DNA from: Prauserella halophila
GTDB lineage: Bacteria; Actinomycetota; Actinomycetes; Mycobacteriales; Pseudonocardiaceae
Direction of reading: 5' to 3'
DNA length: 64,000 bases
NCBI RefSeq assembly: GCF_024171895.1
Contig: NZ_JAMTCQ010000015.1
Span: 124,001-188,000, forward strand
Part shown: positions 61,028 to 64,000 of the stretch, one piece after another
How positions within the stretch are numbered: position 1 is the first letter of the stretch
How the letters are laid out: every line of letters starts with the position of its first letter
The notes under the pieces: model-generated
Databases searched by the model: none
The model's input: only the letters and a program-made list of their open reading frames with translations
Told to the model about the DNA's origin: nothing
Position numbers and translations under genes: made by a program

Positions 61028-62241
61028 CAGCTACCGCCCCCCGACAGGGTTTCGAAGATCCCCTCGACGCCCGACGAGGACGTCCGGGCAGGCGGGCTGT
61101 CCTGCCCCCCGGATTCCGGTGCCGCCTGTTCCTCGGACGCTTCGCCCAGCGGCAACGGCGGTGGGTTACCGCCCGTGCCCTCCTGCTGCGTGGTCATGTC
61201 TCCCAGGATCGGGATGTCCTTGAGCGGGTTCTGCCTGCTGCGACCGAGGTTGGCCAGCACTTCCTCGAGATCCAGGTCCAGGTCGAGGTAGAGGTTGAAG
61301 AAGTCGCCCTTGGCACCCTTCACCGCCTGGTCGCTGAACGGGTAGCTGAGCATCAGTTCGAGTGACTTCGGCAGGTCCGAGCCCGCCTCGCCGAGCTTGC
61401 GCAGCGTCGGCATCAGGGCCTTCAGGTTGGCGACCAGGTCCTCCTGACTCTGGTTGATCGTCCGCGTGGCGACCCCGGACACGCGGTTCAGCGCCTGCAG
61501 CATCGTCACCAGCTGGCCCCGCTGCTGTTCGAGCACCTCCAGGCCGGGTCCCAGGTTGTCGATGGCGCCCGCGATGCGGTCCTTCTGCCCCTTCAGGCTC
61601 ATCGACAGCCGGTTCAGGCCGTCCAGCGCGCTGGTGATGTCGCCCGACTGCGCGTCGAGCGCCGACACCAGTTTGTCGGCATTGCGCAGCAGACCCTTGA
61701 TGTCCTGCTCGTTGCCGGACAACGCGGCGTTGAGTTCCTTGGTGATGTTGTTCAGCTGCTCGACGCCACCACCGTTGAGCAGCATCGACAGTGCGCCGAG
61801 GACCTCTTCCACCTCGGTGCTGCGGTCGGTGCGCTCGACCGGGATCGTGTCGCCCGTTGTCAGCTCCGCCTCCGCGACGTCCTGGCCGGGCTCGCTCAGC
61901 TGGACGTATTTCTCACCGAGCAGGCTGGACTGGCGCAGGTTCGCGATCGCGTTGGCGGGCAGGTCGATGTCACCGTTGACCAGCAACGTCACCTCGGCCG
62001 TCCAGCCGTCCTCGGCCAGGCCGATCTCCTCGACCCGGCCCACCGGCACCTCGTCGACCTTCACCCCGGACTGCGGCACGAGGTCGAGGACGTCGCGGAA
62101 CTGCACCTTCACGCGGTACGGGTCGTCGCCGAGATCGGCACCGCCGGGCAGCGGCACGTCGTACACGCCGGAGAAGCCGCAGCCGGACACGGCCAGCATC
62201 GTCGCGGCCGCTCCCGCCGACAACAGCTTGCGGAACTTCAC
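61027..62241 (-). CDS. mceE: Mce family lipoprotein MceE
   Basis: 404 residues with a lipoprotein signal peptide and lipobox LAVSGC (Cys about 21), as in the LprK/MceE class. MCE domain about 40-120 (VPVGRVEEIGLAEDGWTAEVTLLV, SLLGEKYVQLSEPG), then long helices and a Pro/Gln/Gly C-terminus. The GTG start at 62241 overlaps the mceD stop as GTGA; the longer frame upstream is antisense-like noise over mceD. Confidence 0.93.
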   Translation of the reverse strand: MKFRKLLSAGAAATMLAVSGCGFSGVYDVPLPGGADLGDDPYRVKVQFRDVLDLVPQSGVKVDEVPVGRVEEIGLAEDGWTAEVTLLVNGDIDLPANAIANLRQSSLLGEKYVQLSEPGQDVAEAELTTGDTIPVERTDRSTEVEEVLGALSMLLNGGGVEQLNNITKELNAALSGNEQDIKGLLRNADKLVSALDAQSGDITSALDGLNRLSMSLKGQKDRIAGAIDNLGPGLEVLEQQRGQLVTMLQALNRVSGVATRTINQSQEDLVANLKALMPTLRKLGEAGSDLPKSLELMLSYPFSDQAVKGAKGDFFNLYLDLDLDLEEVLANLGRSRQNPLKDIPILGDMTTQQEGTGGNPPPLPLGEASEEQAAPESGGQDSPPARTSSSGVEGIFETLSGGGS

Positions 62242-63422
62242 TGGCCACCTCCCGAGGACAGCACCTGCTCGGTCACAGGCAGCGGCAACGGCGGCAGCTC
62301 GCCGTTGTTCAGCGCGTGCACCGACTGCGCCAGCGACGGCAGCGGCACCGTGTTGTCCACGACGTCGGCCACGCCCTGGCACAGGTTGCCGATGGCGTCG
62401 AGCGCGTCCGGCGTCTGCTTGAGCAGGTTGCACACCATCGTCGCCGGCGGCTGGGTGAGCTCGTTGAGGTTCGGCCGCGCGTCGAGCGTGCCCGAGGAGG
62501 CGTTGTAGGTGTTCGCCAGGTTCGTCAGCGCCAGCGGGGCGATGTCGAGTATCTCGGCGAGCGCGCCGCGCTGTTCGACGAGCACCCGCGTGACGCTGGC
62601 GAGCTTGTCGACGTTCGACTTGAGCTTGCCGCGGTTGTTCTCGACGAAGCCCTTGACCGACGTCAGGGCCGTGCCGAGCTGCTTGACCGTCGCCGCCAGG
62701 TTCTCGCGCTCACCCGAGAGGTATCCGCTGACGTCGGCGAGCTGTTGTTCGAACTTGCGCACCGTCCGGTCGCTGTCGGCCAGCGTCGTGGAGAACTTCG
62801 CCAGGTTCTCCACGGTGTCGAACAGGTCGCCCGAATTACCGGACAGGGTTCCCGCGGCCTTGCCCAGCTTGGTGATCGTGTCGTGCAGTGCCTCGCCGTT
62901 GCCGTCGAGGTTCTCGGCCGTGGTGTCGAGCAGGTCCGACAGCGAGCCGTTCTCGTTGGCGCCGTTCGGGCCGAGCGATTCGGACACGCGGCTGAGGCTC
63001 TCGGCGAGCTGGTCGATCTCGAGGGGCACCTCGGTGCGGTCCTGGCTGATCGTCGCTCCCGCATCGAGCGTCGGGCCGCCGGTGTAGGCGGGCGCGAGCT
63101 GCACGTACCGGTCCGACACCAGGGACGGGGCGACGATGATCGCCTTCGCGTCCGCCGGGATCTCCACGCCGCGGTCGTAGGTCATCTCCACGAGCACGCG
63201 CTCACCCTGCGGTTCGACGCCTGTGACCTCGCCCATCTCGACGCCGAGCACGCGGACGGTGTTGCCCTCGTACAGGCCGATGGCGCTCGGGAAGTAGGCG
63301 CTGACGCGCTTGCTGCCCGCGTCCTGCAGCGTCCACCACAGGCCGCCCGCCACGACGAGCGCCAGCACGATGGCGAACGTGACGCCGCGAGCGAGTCGCT
63401 GACCGAGCCGAGTGGTGATCAT
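62238..63422 (-). CDS. mceD: Mce family protein MceD
   Basis: 394 residues. N-terminal membrane helix (about 14-35), MCE domain (VRVLGVEMGEVTGVEPQGERVLVEM, SDRYVQLAPAYTGG), and a long coiled helical region. ATG 63422 overlaps the mceC stop (ATGA) and is preferred over the codon 12 bases upstream. All mce junctions here overlap, a tightly coupled operon. Confidence 0.93.
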   Translation of the reverse strand: MITTRLGQRLARGVTFAIVLALVVAGGLWWTLQDAGSKRVSAYFPSAIGLYEGNTVRVLGVEMGEVTGVEPQGERVLVEMTYDRGVEIPADAKAIIVAPSLVSDRYVQLAPAYTGGPTLDAGATISQDRTEVPLEIDQLAESLSRVSESLGPNGANENGSLSDLLDTTAENLDGNGEALHDTITKLGKAAGTLSGNSGDLFDTVENLAKFSTTLADSDRTVRKFEQQLADVSGYLSGERENLAATVKQLGTALTSVKGFVENNRGKLKSNVDKLASVTRVLVEQRGALAEILDIAPLALTNLANTYNASSGTLDARPNLNELTQPPATMVCNLLKQTPDALDAIGNLCQGVADVVDNTVPLPSLAQSVHALNNGELPPLPLPVTEQVLSSGGGQ

Positions 63423-64000
63423 TTGACGTTGCACCCCTCTTCGTTGATCGGCCCGACGGAGGGGAGAAGGAAACCGCAGATGTAGTTGTCGAACCAGCGG
63501 CCGTTGCCGATCGTGTTGTTGAAGACGCGGATGAACGGCGCGAACCGGCGGATGCCCTCGCTCAGCGAATCCTGATTGCGCTGCAGCATGCCGGTGAGCC
63601 GGTCCAGCTTGTTCAGCACCGGGCCGATCTGCTCACTGTTGTCGCTGACCAGGCCACGCAGCTGCTTCGACAGCTCCTGGCTGCCGTTCAGCATCGTGGT
63701 GATCGCCTGCTTGCGCCGCTGCAGCTCGCCCAGCAGCGTCGAGCCGTCCTCCATCAGCTTCACGAGCTGCTCGTCGCGGCCCGCGAGCGTGCCGGAGATC
63801 TGCTTGGTGTTCTTGAGCAGGCTCTTGAGCTGCTGATCGCGCTTGGAGATGGTGTCCGACAGCTGCGACAGCCCACTCAGCGCGCCCTGCACCTCGTCGG
63901 GGGTGCCGGAGAACGTCTCGGACAGCACGTCGAAGCTGTCCGCCAACTGGTCGGTGTCGACCTCGTCGACGGTGCCGGACAGGTCACGGAACGCCTCGAG
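63419..64000 (-). CDS. mceC: Mce family protein MceC (partial, 5' end outside window)
   Basis: The C-terminal 193 codons of a gene entering from the right edge. The visible part is helical (LEAFRDLSGTVDEVDTDQLA, then DRLTGMLQRNQDSLSEGIRRFAPFIRVFNNTIGNGRWFDNYICG), a segment typical of MceB/MceC C-termini, ending GCNVK. Assignment as MceC rests on this and on order before mceD-mceE-mceF. The MCE domain itself is not visible. Confidence 0.88.
   Translation of the reverse strand, partial: LEAFRDLSGTVDEVDTDQLADSFDVLSETFSGTPDEVQGALSGLSQLSDTISKRDQQLKSLLKNTKQISGTLAGRDEQLVKLMEDGSTLLGELQRRKQAITTMLNGSQELSKQLRGLVSDNSEQIGPVLNKLDRLTGMLQRNQDSLSEGIRRFAPFIRVFNNTIGNGRWFDNYICGFLLPSVGPINEEGCNVK

Noticed and set aside
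61027-62433. Longer MceE start at 62433
   Set aside because: The extra 64 residues are a shadow of mceD; GTG 62241 gives a clear lipoprotein signal and GTGA coupling.

Overview
The window is high-GC actinobacterial chromosome. Gene content and order (an ESX-4-type secretion locus beside rplM-rpsI-glmM, truA-rplQ-rpoA, the S10/spc/alpha ribosomal clusters, tuf-fusA-rpsG-rpsL, rpoC-rpoB, and an mce operon) fit the Mycobacteriales/Pseudonocardiales. Protein style and the long GC-rich intergenic spacers suggest Pseudonocardiaceae (Saccharomonospora, Prauserella or Amycolatopsis-like); the genus is inference only.

Layout: 1-195 is the start of a small helical protein gene. 479-3246 holds glmM, rpsI and rplM. 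3637-19010 is a complete ESX-4-like type VII secretion system: two WXG100 proteins, an Hsp70-like membrane protein, eccC, eccD, mycP, eccB, an eccE with a collagen-like N-terminus, and one unrecognised conserved-looking gene. The order matches the Mycobacterium tuberculosis Rv3440c-Rv3450c region, with eccE and the extra gene added. 19231-37394 is one long minus-strand translation/export block: truA, rplQ, rpoA, rpsD, rpsK, an unlisted 63-codon gene, rpsM, rpmJ, infA, map, adk, secY, then the spc and S10 operons. 37869-42329 is the str operon (rpsL, rpsG, fusA, tuf).

43060-49341, on the plus strand between rpsL and rpoC, is an accessory island. It has two paralogous pairs, each an EspC-like small protein followed by an EspA/EspE-like protein of about 375 residues with an embedded WXG hairpin and a hydrophobic domain. 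A YbaB/EspL-like gene lies between the pairs and membrane-anchored proteins lie at both ends. It looks like a substrate/chaperone module for a type VII system, and is the best candidate here for an undescribed system.

49536-57057 is rpoC-rpoB. RpoB carries non-standard residues at classical rifampicin-resistance positions. 57444-64000 is the 3' two thirds of an mce operon (mceC partial, mceD, mceE, mceF, two Mce-associated membrane proteins).

A recurring oddity is that many intergenic spacers contain short degenerate tandem-repeat arrays, each with its own unit sequence (at about 2.1, 14.55, 23.7, 24.6, 42.4, 49.4 and 58.7 kb). Nine strong hairpin terminators define the transcription units. 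No rRNA, tRNA, CRISPR array or insertion sequence was seen.
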